DNA from: Ypsolopha sequella
Taxonomy: Eukaryota > Arthropoda > Insecta > Lepidoptera > Ypsolophidae
Reading direction: 5' to 3'
Length of the DNA: 64,000 nt
Assembly (NCBI GenBank): GCA_934047225.1
Contig: OW203993.1
Coordinates: 21,838,069 to 21,902,068 of the forward strand
Below are positions 1-11,292 of this stretch, piece by piece. The notes beneath the pieces were generated by a model. The model saw only the letters and a list, made by a program, of their open reading frames with translations. It was not told the DNA's origin and searched no databases. Within the stretch, counting starts at the first letter, position 1, and each line of letters begins with the position of its first letter. Made by a program: the position numbers and the translations under genes.

Positions 1-556
1 GAACTCGCATCTCAACACCGACCGTTCAAAAATGACTGTGTCGCTACACTGGTGTCGAATTTTTCAACATCAACTCTGAGCAGGGTTTGTAAGGTTCGTA
101 TAGGCTCCAAAAGTCACCTGACATTCACGTTAATTTTCGTAAATGACATAACGTTAATTTTCGTACCGAGGGAGTCTTCTCAACGTTATAGTTGGTATAT
201 TTACGTTAAATTTCGTACAGAAGGGGTCCTCTCAACGTTGTTATACTAAATATAATGAAAAAATGACAACTGACGTTTGGAGTGTCGCTACACGACGAAA
301 CCCGTTCAAAAACTCAACGTTACGACCCCAGTGTTCCTACCCAGCCCAGGGTTATTTAATGAATACACTTCTGAGGTGTGGTCAAAACAAAATAAACACA
401 CTCAGCCTCAGCCAACGCCAACGTGAGGGTAAATCAAAATCATTGGGGTAAATCGGTTAGAGGCGCGCACAACGGAGTGGCAGCAGCTTGGTCTTGGCTG
501 GTCAGCAGGGTTGGATTCAGACCCTCGGAAAATTATTGTCTATGGGAATTAAAAAT

Positions 557-731
557 GTAATAAAGCCAATTCTGAAGGCTTTAATTTAAGTTTTAGTGCT
601 GTCAAAAATAAATTTTCTTCATTGCAAAAATGTCCTTAATTGTAAGTATTAGAAGCTAAATTACTTTGGAAAATTTCAAGTTTTGACAGCACTAAAACTA
701 AAATTAAAGCCTTCAGAATCGGCTTTACTAC
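557..731. mobile_element. Palindromic MITE-like hairpin
   Basis: Positions 557-606 ('gtaataaagccaattctgaa...') and 681-731 ('...ttcagaatcggctttac') are near-perfect reverse complements separated by about 75 bp, giving a 175-bp hairpin without coding capacity. It sits in the spacer of the larger foldback. This is the size and form of a MITE; the superfamily cannot be told. Confidence 0.65.
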
Positions 732-1088
732 ATGGCTAAAATTATGCTACGTATCGTTCTTCGTTGATTTTTGTTTTGAATTTAAATAAAATAGCCTATT
801 TGTAAGCGAAATTTTTAAAAAATTTACTAAATTTATTCATAATTTAATAAAAGAGCCTATTTGTAAGTGAAATTTTTAAAATATGTACTAATAATATTCA
901 TTACGTACAGAAATTCCCTATATTGTAGGAAAAATGTTAAAAAGCAAAACGTCTCAACCAATAAAACAACCCGGTCGGCCTGAAGATAAAATTATGGTAT
1001 TTTTACGTAGTATAGTTCCATTACGATACTACATACTACATGTCATGAAAATATGGTACAAATAGTATAATACTACGAAATCCAACCC
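732..1088. repeat. AT-rich spacer with a short tandem duplication
   Basis: No gene is visible. About 787-900 holds two diverged copies of a unit of about 62 bp containing 'agcctatttgtaag'. The rest is low-complexity AT-rich sequence inside the foldback spacer. Confidence 0.5.
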
Positions 1089-1345
1089 TGCAGAAGTGCG
1101 TTCATTAAATAACCCTGGGCTGGGTAGGAACACTGGGGTTGTAACGCTGAGTTTTTGAACGGGTTTCGTCGTGTAGCGACACTCCAAACGTCAGTTGTAA
1201 TTTTTGCATTATATTTAGTATAATAACGGTGAGAGGACCCCCTCTGTACGAAATTTAACGTAAATATATCAACTATAACGTTGAGAAGACCCCCTCCGTA
1301 CGAAAATTAACGTCATTTCATTTACGAAAATTTACGTGAATGCCA
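1089..1345 (+). repeat. Third copy of the foldback arm, direct repeat of 1499-1755
   Basis: The stretch beginning 'agaagtgcgttcattaaata' at about 1091 recurs at 1501 in the same orientation for about 250 bp, a period of about 410 bp. The foldback therefore has one inverted arm on the left and two direct copies on the right. This looks like a partial tandem duplication of the right arm. Confidence 0.8.
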
Positions 1346-1825
1346 GGTAGCGATGCGCGATGGCGAGAGGTTTTTTTCGATTGTTTCGATTGTTCAAACA
1401 TCTCGATGGTTCTCGATTGTTTCGACTTCGACAGGTGACGTTTGGAGCCTATACGAACCTTGCGAACCCTACTCAGAGTTGATGTTGAAAAATTCGACAC
1501 CAGAAGTGCGTTCATTAAATAACCCTGGGCTGGGTAGGAACACTGGGGTTGTAACGCTGAGTTTTTGAACGGGTTTCGTCGTGTAGCGACACTCCAAACG
1601 TCAGTTGTCATTTTTGCATTATATTTAGTATAATAACGTTGAGAGGACCCCCTCGGTACGAAATTTAACGTAAATATATCAACTATAACGTTGAGAAGAC
1701 CCCCTCGGTACAAAAATCAACGTCATTTCATTTACGAAAATGTACGTGAATGTCAAGTGACGTTTGGAGCCTATACGAACCTTGCGAACCCTGCTCAGAG
1801 TTGATGTTGAAAAATTCGACACCAG

Positions 1826-2040
1826 TGTAGCGACACTGTCATTTTTGAACGGTCGGTGTTGAGACCTGAGTTCATTTTTGAACGGGTTAGTGTTGCGACC
1901 CGGGTAGGAAACCCAACTCGGTGTGAGTTTATGAACGACTATCTGTGTAGCGACACTGTAATTTTTGAACGGTCGGTGTTGAGACGCGAGTTAATTTTTG
2001 AACGGGTTAGTGTTGCGACCCGGGTAGGAAACCCAACTCG
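1826..2040 (+). repeat. Tandem 120-bp repeat, about 1.8 units
   Basis: 'gtagcgacactgt' at 1826 recurs at 1946, and the following bases, including 'gggtaggaaacccaactcg', repeat with a 120-bp period. The second unit is cut at 2040 by the inserted element at 2041-4556: the bases expected next resume after 4556. Confidence 0.8.
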
Positions 2041-4556
2041 CACTGCGTTCCGAAATAGAATTATATCGCTAAAATCGATTACGAATGAATGAGGTGAATG
2101 GCTAATAATCCATGAGTGAAGCAAATACGTTCGTTCATTCGTATGACTTTCGTGGCTCATGCGACGGAGGTGAGGCGATGTGAGCGATGAACGGAATGGA
2201 ATGTCAAAAATTGTTTTCGCTCCATTATTTAAGCAATTCAGATCAGATGAACCATGGTATGTTTTATTCGGTCATGAGAGAAACAAATGAAAAGTCGTGT
2301 GGAACTCTTCGTCGAAAAGGAAGAATTTATATTGATTTTTTTTTTGTCACAATCTGAGTCTACGTTGAAGAACAGTGTTACAAACTCTTCTTGTTCCATC
2401 ACGAATCACGGCACTTTGACAAAATAAAATAAAATAATCGTATTGTATTCTGTGGTAAGAGGTTATGGTTATAGGTGTACCAGAATCTCATGGCATTTAA
2501 AAAATAAACAAAAAATTGATTTTTATATGGCAATGTCACAGTGTCACCTGTCAAATCAAAGAACGAAAGCTGCTGAGATTTTGTGATTATCTTCTTACAA
2601 TTGGTTGTTTTTGTGAAAATGTCGAAAAAGCCACTTCGATCTCAAGCGAGAAATATTGTTTTCAATGTTTATGGTAAAATAAAGGAAGAAGAAGGTGTTA
2701 ATCAAATTCAATCATCTATTTTAAAGGGCGTGGTAGAGTTGATTCAAATTCAAATTCAAATTCAAATAGTTTATTTTGCAAAGCAGGAATAGATATATAC
2801 ACTTTTTACACGTCAAATTTAATCTAATAAAGAAAATATATGTAATAGAATAATAAATGTACATGAACTAAATTAAAGGTTTATTTAATTTATGTAGCAA
2901 TATATTTACGATTAAAATGATAGGTAAAATATATATTATACAAGGTAAAATCCAATCAGCCGCCCGAACCCATACCGGAGACCCGGCCAGGGACCAGGAA
3001 CAAGGTTCAGTGATCACCAACCGAGCCCCCAGCACGAATCCAGGCGGCCGACCAAATCCCATCCTATATACTACATACTAATAGGTTACATATATAAATA
3101 CATGCCTACCTCCGCCCATTCGATTAGTCTTGCTAAGAAGAAGGGCAAGAAACTTAGCAAGATCATGTCTTTTTTTCAACATAAAACTTATACTATACAA
3201 TATATGACTTATATCTACTTTAACCAAGGGATAAGAAAATACAAGACAGTAGGAATTCAGGTTAACGAAAAAAAGAAAAACATATATATCTTTGTCTACC
3301 TGTCTCATATAGTCCTTTTCCTTTTACAGTCTATAATCAATTAATGTTTACACCTTAGAGGAATCATAAGTTAAGAAATTATACTATTTAATTAAATTAT
3401 AACTTACTACGAGTATCATTATCACTGTTGACCGGTAAGTTGGAGTGAGTTGTTTTGATACTTTTAGTTTTATTTTTCTTAGATACTTAATTGTGACTTC
3501 TTTATAGGGGTTTTAATTGAATTCTATATCCTTTTATTTTATACTATAAAATAAATTAGTAAACAAAGTGATTTATGATTTTTTATTTTTCATTCTTTCA
3601 AACACATAACTAATAGGGTATGATTTTATCAATTACCTAATTAAAGAATTTTAAATGACCCAATAAATAATATTTATTCCTAAAATAGTAGAACTCTCAC
3701 CTAAATTTAATCACCAAATAATATCCAAACGCTTACCTTAACATTGATTAAGAATCACTTTGAAATAATATCAATCATCAAATACCTTATTAGGTTTCAA
3801 AGTAATAGAAGTGTTACCAAAATTTAATCACCAAAAAACGTTCCGCTTCGCTCGGCTCCCCAAATATATTTAAAATATATAAACCTAACACGCTCCTTCT
3901 CGCTCCGCTCGTTGTCGCATCTATTTTTTGACTTTTGGTGTAAGATTTTTGATTTCATACTTTACGACCTGCCCAATTCTACGAATTTTTTACGCATTTT
4001 TTCATAGAATTAAGGAACTGATCTATTTATTTGGTGACAGATCTATCATTTTGATGTTTTTTGAGGACATACGTTATATTGAGGCTAAAGAAAAAAGTGA
4101 TCAAATCAACAAACTATGATTTAACATAAATATTTACATTAATTTGATGATTCATACCTAGAGACCGTTTTTATTATTAAGATGACTAACATGTTTCTTG
4201 GCAATAAATATTATAATTAGAGTATTGCAGATAAGTGACAAATCTAAATTTAGGTGACAGAAAATATTGTACTATAACTAATATACTTCATGTTTATTAA
4301 TACTAGACCTAAATAAAAATTAAACAGTATCAAGATCGTTTAATCCAATTTCCCCAGTATTGCACACCACAAAATTTTATTTCCCCATTTGCCATGAGAT
4401 TCTGGTAGACCTATAAGATGTATCTTTTTTAATGCGGTCCGAATCATAAGCTATCTTTCACATCGTTTGCTAGCTCACAAATTACGGACCAGTCATCGCT
4501 CACACTTTAATTCATTCATAGCTTTTATCGATGTAATTCTATTTCGGACCGCACGG
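2041..4556. mobile_element. CACTA/CMC-like DNA transposon (non-autonomous or degraded)
   Basis: The left end 'cactgcgttccgaaatag' (2041-2058) and the right end, read as reverse complement 'ccgtgcggtccgaaatag' (4539-4556), match at about 15 of 18 positions, and further similarity runs inward. The insertion is flanked by a possible 3-bp duplication 'tcg' (2038-2040 and 4557-4559). The flanks rejoin into an uninterrupted copy of the 120-bp repeat unit. The CACTG start and 3-bp duplication fit CMC/EnSpm-type elements, but no CMC transposase is visible. The interior is AT-rich and holds a GC-rich patch at about 2945-3060 and a patch at 3837-3925 ('cgttccgcttcgctcggctc'), possibly smaller insertions. 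Confidence 0.55.
2619..2792 (+). pseudogene. N-terminal fragment of a Tc1/IS630-like transposase
   Basis: A short open frame begins with a basic 'MSKKPLRSQARNIVFNVYGK' stretch. This resembles the first residues of the IS630/Tc1-type transposases common in insects, including the one at 17786-19300. After about 45 residues the frame runs into a simple (attcaa)n repeat (about 2742-2767) and stops, so the HTH and catalytic domains are missing. It is a dead fragment inside the larger 2041-4556 element. The family assignment rests on a short match and is tentative. Confidence 0.4.
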
Positions 4557-4597
4557 TCGGTGTGAGTTTATGAACGACTATTTATGGTCAGTCAGTC

Positions 4598-5333
4598 CAG
4601 CGTTGCCAGATTGGATTTTTTTTTCGTGATTTTGGGGAAAAATTTGGTACTTGGGGAAATGATATATTTGAGGAATTTTTTGCGGAAAAAATTTGGCGTT
4701 GGAAAAATTTGGAGTAAACTAAGAATGAAATATTTATCTATTATTTACCTAAGGCAATAACTTTACATATTTGAATGGCTGAAATCTATGAAAACGCATT
4801 TAAAAATTTAAGACGCGGTCTTAAAGACTTTACTCCAGTGCCTTAAAACCCATGAACAGAAAAAAATTAGTCGGTCGGTCAGTTGGTCAAGTAGTCGTCG
4901 AGAGTAGTTTTTGGTAAAATCTAAAATACAATTAAATAAACAGATAGATGTTATAGACCGGCTTGGAAAGCCGGACCTCAGTTTTCTGGTGAGTTTTTAA
5001 CTTAGTCATGCATTGTTCTTTTAATAAAGCCGTTTTTTTTACCAGGATTTAGGATGAGAGTTAAGGTGCCCTTTATTTAAAATCTGAAACATGCTGAATT
5101 TTTTTCCTTACTGTTTCAAGCCCGAATTAACATTACTCGAAGAACACAACATTGTTCTATCTATCTAAATAAAATTAAGAACATATTTTTAAGGTTAGGT
5201 TGGTGTGTTTTTTTTGTTTTTTCTTTGTTAATTCCGCCAAATCAAGATTGGGTTTTTTTCTGAAAAACTTGTCATTTTGGGGAAAGCTATTTTCAATCTG
5301 GGGAAATTTGAGAAATCACATCTAGCAACCCTG
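4598..5333. mobile_element. hAT-type MITE, 736 bp, with 8-bp target duplication
   Basis: The left end 'cagcgttgccagattgg' and the right end 'tctagcaaccctg' form an imperfect terminal inverted repeat of the CAG..CTG type. The flanks are 'agtcagtc' (4590-4597) and 'agtaagtc' (5334-5341), 7 of 8 matching, as expected for a hAT insertion. Subterminal 'ttggggaaa' motifs are repeated in inverse orientation at both ends. There is no transposase. Confidence 0.7.
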
Positions 5334-5494
5334 AGTAAGTCAGCAGCAGGCAGCATAGCTAGCATAGAGAGAGCAGCCATAGAGTAGCAGCCATCTTGCT
5401 TGATTCACTTGTTTTAGTACCTACCTATATTATTTATTGTTTTGCATTTGCATGCAACTGCAATCTATTCACGGAAATCATTATTCATTACCCA
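5334..5494 (+). promoter_or_regulatory. Likely promoter / 5' UTR of the TLS1-like gene
   Basis: This stretch lies between the hAT MITE and the start codon at 5495. It contains a purine-rich 'agcagcagg/agagagagcagcc' run and 'gccatcttg' (about 5390), the core seen in YY1-type initiator-proximal sites of housekeeping genes. The start site itself is not determinable. The MITE ends only about 160 bp upstream of the ATG, so the core promoter may have been built next to or partly from it. This is inference. Confidence 0.35.
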
Positions 5495-7632
5495 ATGGAT
5501 TGCAACGATACTTTTGGCATAAAATTCAAACAGGTAAAGAAGAAGAACTTGCGCAAACGTTACAAATCCGAAGACGAAGATTCAGATGAAGAAAATGAGA
5601 TTTTAGCAAAGCTGGAGGAAGCTAAAGAGATCCAGAAACTTCGGGAAAGACCACATGGCGTTAGCGTCGTCGCCCTAGCTACAGGGCAAAAAGTTACTTT
5701 GGAAGAAGAGATAACTTGCAAGGATCCTTTCAAAGTAAAAGCGGGTGGCATGATAAACATGCAAGCGTTGAAAAGTGGCAAAGTGAAGCAAGTAGATGAT
5801 GCGTACGATACTGGTATAGGTACACAGTTCTCTGCTGAAACTAATAAACGCGATGAAGATGAGGAGATGATGAAATACATTGAAGAACAGCTTGCTAAAC
5901 GGAAAGGTAGGATATCATTTACAAATTATGTTTTCTTGCTACACACATACATATACTCACGCCTGTCTTCCATCTGCTATGACACCACTTTCAATTCTTC
6001 TACATCCATCAATCTAAATCTTTTAGTCATAGAAGCTTTTCTATTCTGGGTACTTTTGATTTTGCCCATTTTCAGTATGTCTGCAATTCTACATCCTTTG
6101 TACATCCTTCTGGGGCGGCTTGGTGGGGCGTTACTTTCCACTTGTGCACCATGAACTTTTGTTACTCTATTTTCATTGATCCCCCTTATATGCCCAAACC
6201 ACCGAAGCTTTCCTTATTCTATTGTAGTCACTACAACTTCTTTCAGGCCGCAACAATCCGGTATGTTGATATTTTTCACTCTATCATTCAGTGTCATAGT
6301 CACTGCACCTGCAAAATCTGCTATGTGATTTTAAATTTTATGCAATTTTAAAAACTATTTTCATTATAATATGAATTAAAATTGCATGAAATTTAAAATC
6401 ACATAGCTGATTTTGCAGGCGCATACTCATCACTCTACTTGGATGCTAGTCTTGCCATACCCAACATTCACTACCATGTGTAAGTGCAGAAGCCAACATT
6501 CTATTGTGAACTGCCAATTGAGTCTTTGTCGTGTCACACTGGCTGCCCATAAAGGAGGTCAGGGCTCTGTTCACTTAATTTCCTGTATTTACTCTTCTTT
6601 CTATGTCATCGTTTCACTTAAGTCAAAAAGGCAGAAATAATTTAAGGTTAAACATCAGTCACTTGGTGCAACATGCATAACTTAACTTTGTTTTTCTTGT
6701 TAAGAAAAAGAAAATTGATAAGCAATTTGGTTTGTAGCAATTGATGCCAATAGTTCAGTATTAGTGAGGTTTATAAAACAAGAGTTTGAAATTGTATACA
6801 CAATTAGTCATACTCTTTTACAAACCAACTTAAAATGCTGTTTTAACTGTGTTTGGACAAGATCATGACTAATTGTGCATAAAATTTCAAACTCATGCTT
6901 TATAAACCTCACTAATACTGAACTATTGGCGTCAATTGCCACATACCAAGAGGTATTTTAATGTTTAACTTTTAAACAAGAAAAACAATGTTAAGTAATG
7001 CACTTTCTGCTAAGCGACTGAGGTTTGACCTTAATATCAATATTATTTATTTTGATTTAATATATGTCCTGAAATTACCTGAGTTCATTACTTAAGAGAA
7101 CAATTGTTACATATTCTTTATATAATTAACATACATTTTCTTTACAGAGGGCCGTACTGATGACTCCAAAGATTTGGATCACATGGATTCATTGAAATAT
7201 CTGTCACCCGAAGAGGCTGCCCTTCTTTCTCTACCAGAACACCTAAGAGCTTCATCCACACAAAAATCAGAGGAAATGCTTTCAAACCAAATGCTTAGCG
7301 GCATACCAGAAGTAGATCTTGGTATTGATGCTAAGATTAAAAATATTGAAGCTACAGAAGAAGCTAAAATGAAACTTCTTTGGGAACGAAGGAATAAAAA
7401 AGATGGCCCTTCACAATTTGTCCCAACAAACATGGCTGTTAACTTTGTTCAACATAATCGTTTCAATTTGGATGAGAACAAGAAAAGAAAAATGGAGAAG
7501 CAAGAAGTAGCCAAGACTGAGACTAGTAATATAGAAGAAAGTGTGGATAAGATAGTAAAGAAAGCTAAAGGTGAAAGGGCCACTGATGATTACCATTATG
7601 AGAAGTTCAAGAAACAATTTAGGAGATATTAA
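5495..7632 (+). CDS. Telomere length and silencing protein 1 homologue (C9orf78/TLS1 family)
   Basis: Two exons, 5495-5906 and 7148-7632, join in phase through a GTAGGA donor and a TTTACAG acceptor to encode about 298 residues. That is close to the roughly 290 residues of vertebrate C9orf78. Exon 1 encodes an N-terminal basic/acidic stretch with a Ser/Asp/Glu-rich run, then 'RPHGVSVVALATG'. Exon 2 carries the family's most conserved block, 'EEMLSNQMLSGIPEVDLGID', then 'FVPTNMAVNFVQHNRF', and ends with 'ATDDYHYEKFKKQFRRY'. The family is nuclear, is associated with the spliceosome in animals, and its fission yeast member affects splicing of telomere and silencing factors. The ATG at 5495 was chosen because upstream in-frame residues look like translated UTR. 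An alternative AG two bases further in would shift the frame. The gene appears intact and is the only clear host gene here. Confidence 0.93.
6307..6419. repeat. Perfect-like hairpin in the TLS1 intron
   Basis: 6307-6350 ('cctgcaaaatctgctatgtg...') is the reverse complement of 6376-6419 ('...cacatagctgattttgcagg') with very few mismatches around a loop of about 25 bp. It is non-coding and probably a small MITE lodged in the host-gene intron. Confidence 0.75.
6641..7034. mobile_element. Long hairpin MITE in the TLS1 intron, about 394 bp
   Basis: 6641-6815 and 6865-7034 are reverse complements through most of their length, with outer ends 'ttaaggt'/'accttaa' and an inner core 'tcagtattagtgaggtttat' (6755 onward). 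The stem is about 170 bp with small indels. It ends only about 110 bp before the exon 2 acceptor at 7148. Transcribed as pre-mRNA it would form a long double-stranded segment just upstream of the splice site. Confidence 0.8.
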
Positions 7633-7643
7633 ATTTTATTATA

Positions 7644-8070
7644 TATACAAGGTGACTTTTGATCATCGTTCAAATTCATACTAGAGGCTTGATAAATGAT
7701 CAGTATCTTGGATCAATAACAATTTTTGTGAAATTTGTATAATGAAATTTCGAATTCCCATAGTAATTCACTTCCAGTCCAGAGTACTCCAGAGTGATCA
7801 CTATGGGTAGTCTTGTATACAAGGTGACTTTTTGATCATCATCCAAATTCATACTGGAGGCTTGGTAAGTGATTAGCATCATGAATCTATAACAATTTTT
7901 GTAAATTCGTATAATGAAATTTCGGCTTCCCATAGTAATACACTCCCAGTAGTGAGTGAATCACAATGGGGAGTTGAAATTTCATTTAAGAATTTTACAA
8001 AAATCGTTATTGGTTCATGATCACTTACCAAGGCTCAAGTATGAATTTCGACGATGTTCGAAAGAGAGGG
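7644..8070. repeat. Composite repeat: two direct copies plus one inverted copy
   Basis: A unit starting 'tatacaaggtgactttt' occurs at 7644 and again at 7817 (period 173 bp), each running through 'gataatgaaatttc'-like sequence and 'cccatagtaat'. A third copy follows in opposite orientation at about 7975-8070, ending near 'gaatttcgacgatgttcg'. It begins just after the TLS1 stop codon, so it probably contributes the 3' UTR. It looks like a foldback-type non-autonomous element. Confidence 0.65.
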
Positions 8071-8957
8071 AACAGCTGATCTATCTAAACAAAGCGAAGT
8101 TTTCGAAAACCGAAAACTAAATACTACACCGGATACTGTCTTCTACCTCAGAATGGTTTCCTAATACTTCATGATTTACAAATGATCAAGATACTAAAGT
8201 TCCTCTGTGAATTTTTGATTTGGTTCAATTTCAGTGAACGATACTTTTTTGTATGGTCTAGTTTCAAAATGTTGTCTTTGTAACTTTGGTTACATGTTCC
8301 CAATTTAGCTTGTTTTGTTTGTTGTAGGTATTCATTGTATTGTTCTCCCCATCATAGCTGCAGTATCATATTCTTTCTTTTGTTGAAATATGTTTTAAAG
8401 GTGATCGTCATGACGCGACCAACTCAGTTGTGGGCGTGGCTAAATGTCATACTGTTTCATTTCGCTATAAGGTGCACGCTCCATGAAACTTGCAAGGATA
8501 ATACAATTTGTGCCGATTTCGACGCCGGCGCAAAATTTAAAACTTGTTTCGGAAACCACATTTTGGCATGACTGTGGACGTTTTCAACCATTATTTTTGA
8601 TTATTATTAATCTAGATAACATTTTCGATGTTTGACTCGTATTAATTTTTTGATTTTATCCAAAACAATAAAAGCACATTCGGCTACACTTTTTGTAAAA
8701 AACCTTTAAATTTACCTATTTTATGGGTTTGTTGTTAGGATATTACTCAAATTTCACGATTTTTAATTACATTTCAACATAGATCTAGATAATGTTAATG
8801 AACTCAGCCTAAAATATTATAATAACATTCCATAGACAAACCACAATATAGTGACAGCGTTTGTATGGAGGTTTGCGCGTAACGACGCCCCTTTATGACC
8901 AGTAATCTCAAGATTAACTATGTTTATAGATGTAGGCTCAAAAACCCTAGACCTATA
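8071..8957. other. Intergenic stretch, no gene supported
   Basis: AT-rich sequence. The only longer open frame (8335-8571) has no recognisable motif and no coding-like composition. I see no inverted repeats or terminal motifs. Confidence 0.5.
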
Positions 8958-9180
8958 ACTATGTTGATAAAAAAGATCCTCTGTGTCAATGTTAAGTGGC
9001 CAGACGTATTTAGTATCATTGCTGTGATTAATCACAGTATTTACAGCATTTATACTGTATCCGTATGGCGACTATACATCTACTTTTGATAGTGAAGTGA
9101 ATTTATCAGAATGTGAGATTCTGAATATTGAAAACAAGGTTCAGGGACCGGGTTATCAATTAACAATAATACTTATTACT
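8958..9180 (-). repeat. Second copy of LINE 5' region (direct repeat of 11828-12065)
   Basis: From 'atgttgataaaaa' at 8958 through 'acttattact' at about 9178, this matches 11828-12065 in the same orientation with about 10-15 percent differences. That region covers the 5' UTR and first codons of the LINE's ORF1. The copy abuts the truncated reverse transcriptase at 9179. This could be a head-to-tail second LINE insertion or a recombination product. Confidence 0.7.
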
Positions 9181-9735
9181 AGGTACTATTTTCTAACATA
9201 CAATCTGAGGCTATACCTCTCACACCAATTGCTTCTAGTTTTCTGAGCAGAATAGGAATGGAGACAGTGTCGAATGACTTTGCCAGATCCAAAAATACAC
9301 CAATACATCTGCTTCCACTATCCAGCTGAGAAGAGACATAGTTGACCAGAAGTGTTGCAGCGTCTTCAGTAGATCTATTGTGCCGAAAACCGAATTGTTT
9401 ATCCGACAGCAGGTCATGAGCTTCCAGGTAATGGACTAAACGTGAGTTGACCAGTCTTTCGAGCAATTTTGAAAAGACAAAGAAGGAAAATTAGTCTATA
9501 ATTTCCTGGTAAATTTTTCGGCCCAGCCTTATGTATAGGGGTCACAATGGATAATTTCCAGGATTCTGGAAAAACGCCGGAAGATAGGCTTAGGTTAAAT
9601 ATGTGCGTGAGTGGATCAACAGGAAAATCGATAAGCTGCTTAACAAAAGAGTTTTTTATGCCGTCAGGGCCTGGGGCAGTCGTTTTTGAGAAGTTTTATA
9701 TTTCTTCGTACTTCTTGGCAATCTGTGGGGTGTAG
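9179..9735 (-). pseudogene. LINE reverse transcriptase N-terminal half
   Basis: Fingers and palm motifs are visible across two frames: 'APGPDGIKNSFVKQL' and 'WKLSIVTPIHKAG' (9720-9500), then 'KQFGFRHNRSTEDA' and 'GVFLDLAKSFDTVS' (9466-9235) with the first catalytic Asp. The frame ends at 9179 after 'LEAIGVRG', so the second catalytic Asp pair is absent. Frameshifts occur near 9700 and 9470. Confidence 0.75.
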
Positions 9736-10452
9736 AAAGAATGAATTTAAATGGTCTGAAGTCACTTTTACACGGGCGGCAAGATCCTCTTCTGCAATAC
9801 CCAACCTTTTTAAAATATCTGAGGCCAGATTTTGACCTATGTTACCAAAAAAGGAGTTGGCATCGTTCAATCCTTGGACGACGTCATCTGAGGAGTGCAG
9901 TAAATCTTCAGCTGAGCTTTTTTTCGTAGAAGTATGAGTGATGTTTCGGATGCATTGCCAGAGCTTTTTGGGATTACTCATATTGCTTTCAAGTAACTTG
10001 CTCTCATATGATTGCTTCAGTCGGTACAACAGATCGTTACAGGCATTACGATACCTTTTGTACGTAATTTTTAACAATTTGTTATTAGGTTTTTTCCGAG
10101 TGTCTGAGTGAAGTTTATCTCTATGTTTCATGCAGCGTATTAGGCTTGGAGTGATCCATGGTTTTATCACATATTTAGAGCGGCTGACACGAACATAAGA
10201 GCTGTGCTTTGAGATGATTGGGTTAATTATCGATTCTAACGTGGCAACTGCTGTCGAAACAGTGGTCTGATTGGTAACTTGTGACCAGTCGGAGATTTTA
10301 AGGTCATTAGCAACACCTGAGAAGTCAGTTTTAAAGTGCCACCGATTATGTCTTTGCAGGATTAAATAATTAATTGCAGTCATTGCTACATCATGATCGG
10401 TAAGTGAGGGCTCACAGACTAGCGACTTCATTGTTGACAAAAATGTGATCAA
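9664..10452 (-). pseudogene. LINE linker between endonuclease and RT
   Basis: An open stretch of 262 codons with 'SRSKYVIKPWITPSLIRCMK', 'RDKLHSDTRKKP' and 'NPKKLWQCIRNI', the basic linker seen between the endonuclease and RT of jockey/CR1-type LINEs. It ends with 'LKNDCPRP', just where the RT finger motif 'PGPDG' begins in the neighbouring frame, which indicates a frameshift at about 9700. Confidence 0.65.
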
Positions 10453-10957
10453 GACATGAATTCAATCGCGTCGGTTTTGTAATTGTTGGTATTAGTCCGT
10501 GCTCTGACGTTAAACACAAATAATCAACACTATTTCGGTCCGAATTATCAGGCACAATATTAATATTTATGTCCCCGGTTAAGATAATAAATGAATTGGA
10601 AGCAAGAGACTCAAGAAGTACCTACATCCAAGGAAAGCAAGAAGTTAGAGGCGTCATTAAAGGATGGAGATCTGTAAATACCTATTATCGAAGGCCCATT
10701 GTGCAAATTAACAACTAAACAGCTTCGTTTACTTGGGGTTCATAGGCGGTAGCTGACCAATTTTGCCTGACGTACACAACCATGCCGCTATTCTGGTTAA
10801 TGTGATTCTGGGTCTGAAACGCATTGTACCCAGATATTTGGGCAATAATTGAGTTCTTATCCAACCTACACTCGGTAAGGACAATGATGTCAAATGGGAG
10901 ATCCAGGCGAGCGAGCATGACAACAAAATTGTCAATGTTTTTGTTCATACTTCTCAC
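10450..10957 (-). pseudogene. LINE endonuclease domain, broken
   Basis: The N-terminal half (10957-10715) contains 'NIDNFVVMLARLDLPFDIIV' followed by 'LTECRLDKNSII', the APE-like endonuclease block with its catalytic Glu. Further down (about 10560-10450) another frame reads 'LIPTITKPTRLNSCLDHIFV', the late endonuclease motif with the conserved 'DHIF'. The middle of the domain is missing or unreadable. It would nick target DNA for target-primed reverse transcription in an intact element. Confidence 0.65.
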
Positions 10958-11292
10958 GTTGAAGGTTAGAATATCTTTGCAGTTTTCAAGTTGGTTAACT
11001 TTATGGCAGTCAATGAATTGGTATTGGTCGATTTCGTCAATGTTATCAAAGGAAAGAAGTTTTTATAATAAAAGAGTTATAAGGTTTGGATGTGACTGCC
11101 GCACTTTCTAGGAGATGGTCGATTTCTGAACAAAATGATAAAAAGTTCTGTGTTGAAAAAATTGTCAAGTATAAAAATATAATGGAATAAACTATATAAG
11201 AAACTGAATATAGGATAATATAATAAAAAATAATAAAATGGAGAAATAATATGATAATTATGCAAACAAACAGGTTTAAAGAGTCTAGAAAG

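Larger units (their letters stand above)
1..1873. repeat. Long foldback (inverted-repeat) element, left end off window
   Basis: Positions 1-375 are the reverse complement of about 1499-1873 over the whole length, with scattered mismatches, so the two arms could form a stem of about 375 bp around a spacer of about 1.1 kb. The arms contain the recurring motifs 'gtgtagcgacac', 'acgtttggag' and 'taacgttgag', and no credible protein. Short open frames in the arms are repeat translations. The left arm starts at base 1, so the true end lies outside the window. It could be a foldback transposon or a non-autonomous DNA transposon with long terminal inverted repeats. Confidence 0.8.

Noticed and set aside
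2868..3062. 64-codon minus-strand frame in the GC-rich patch
   Set aside because: Probably a small repeat (possibly SINE-like); no clear A and B boxes, no protein similarity.
8335..8571. 78-codon open frame in the left intergenic region
   Set aside because: No motif, no splice or promoter context, composition like surrounding non-coding sequence.
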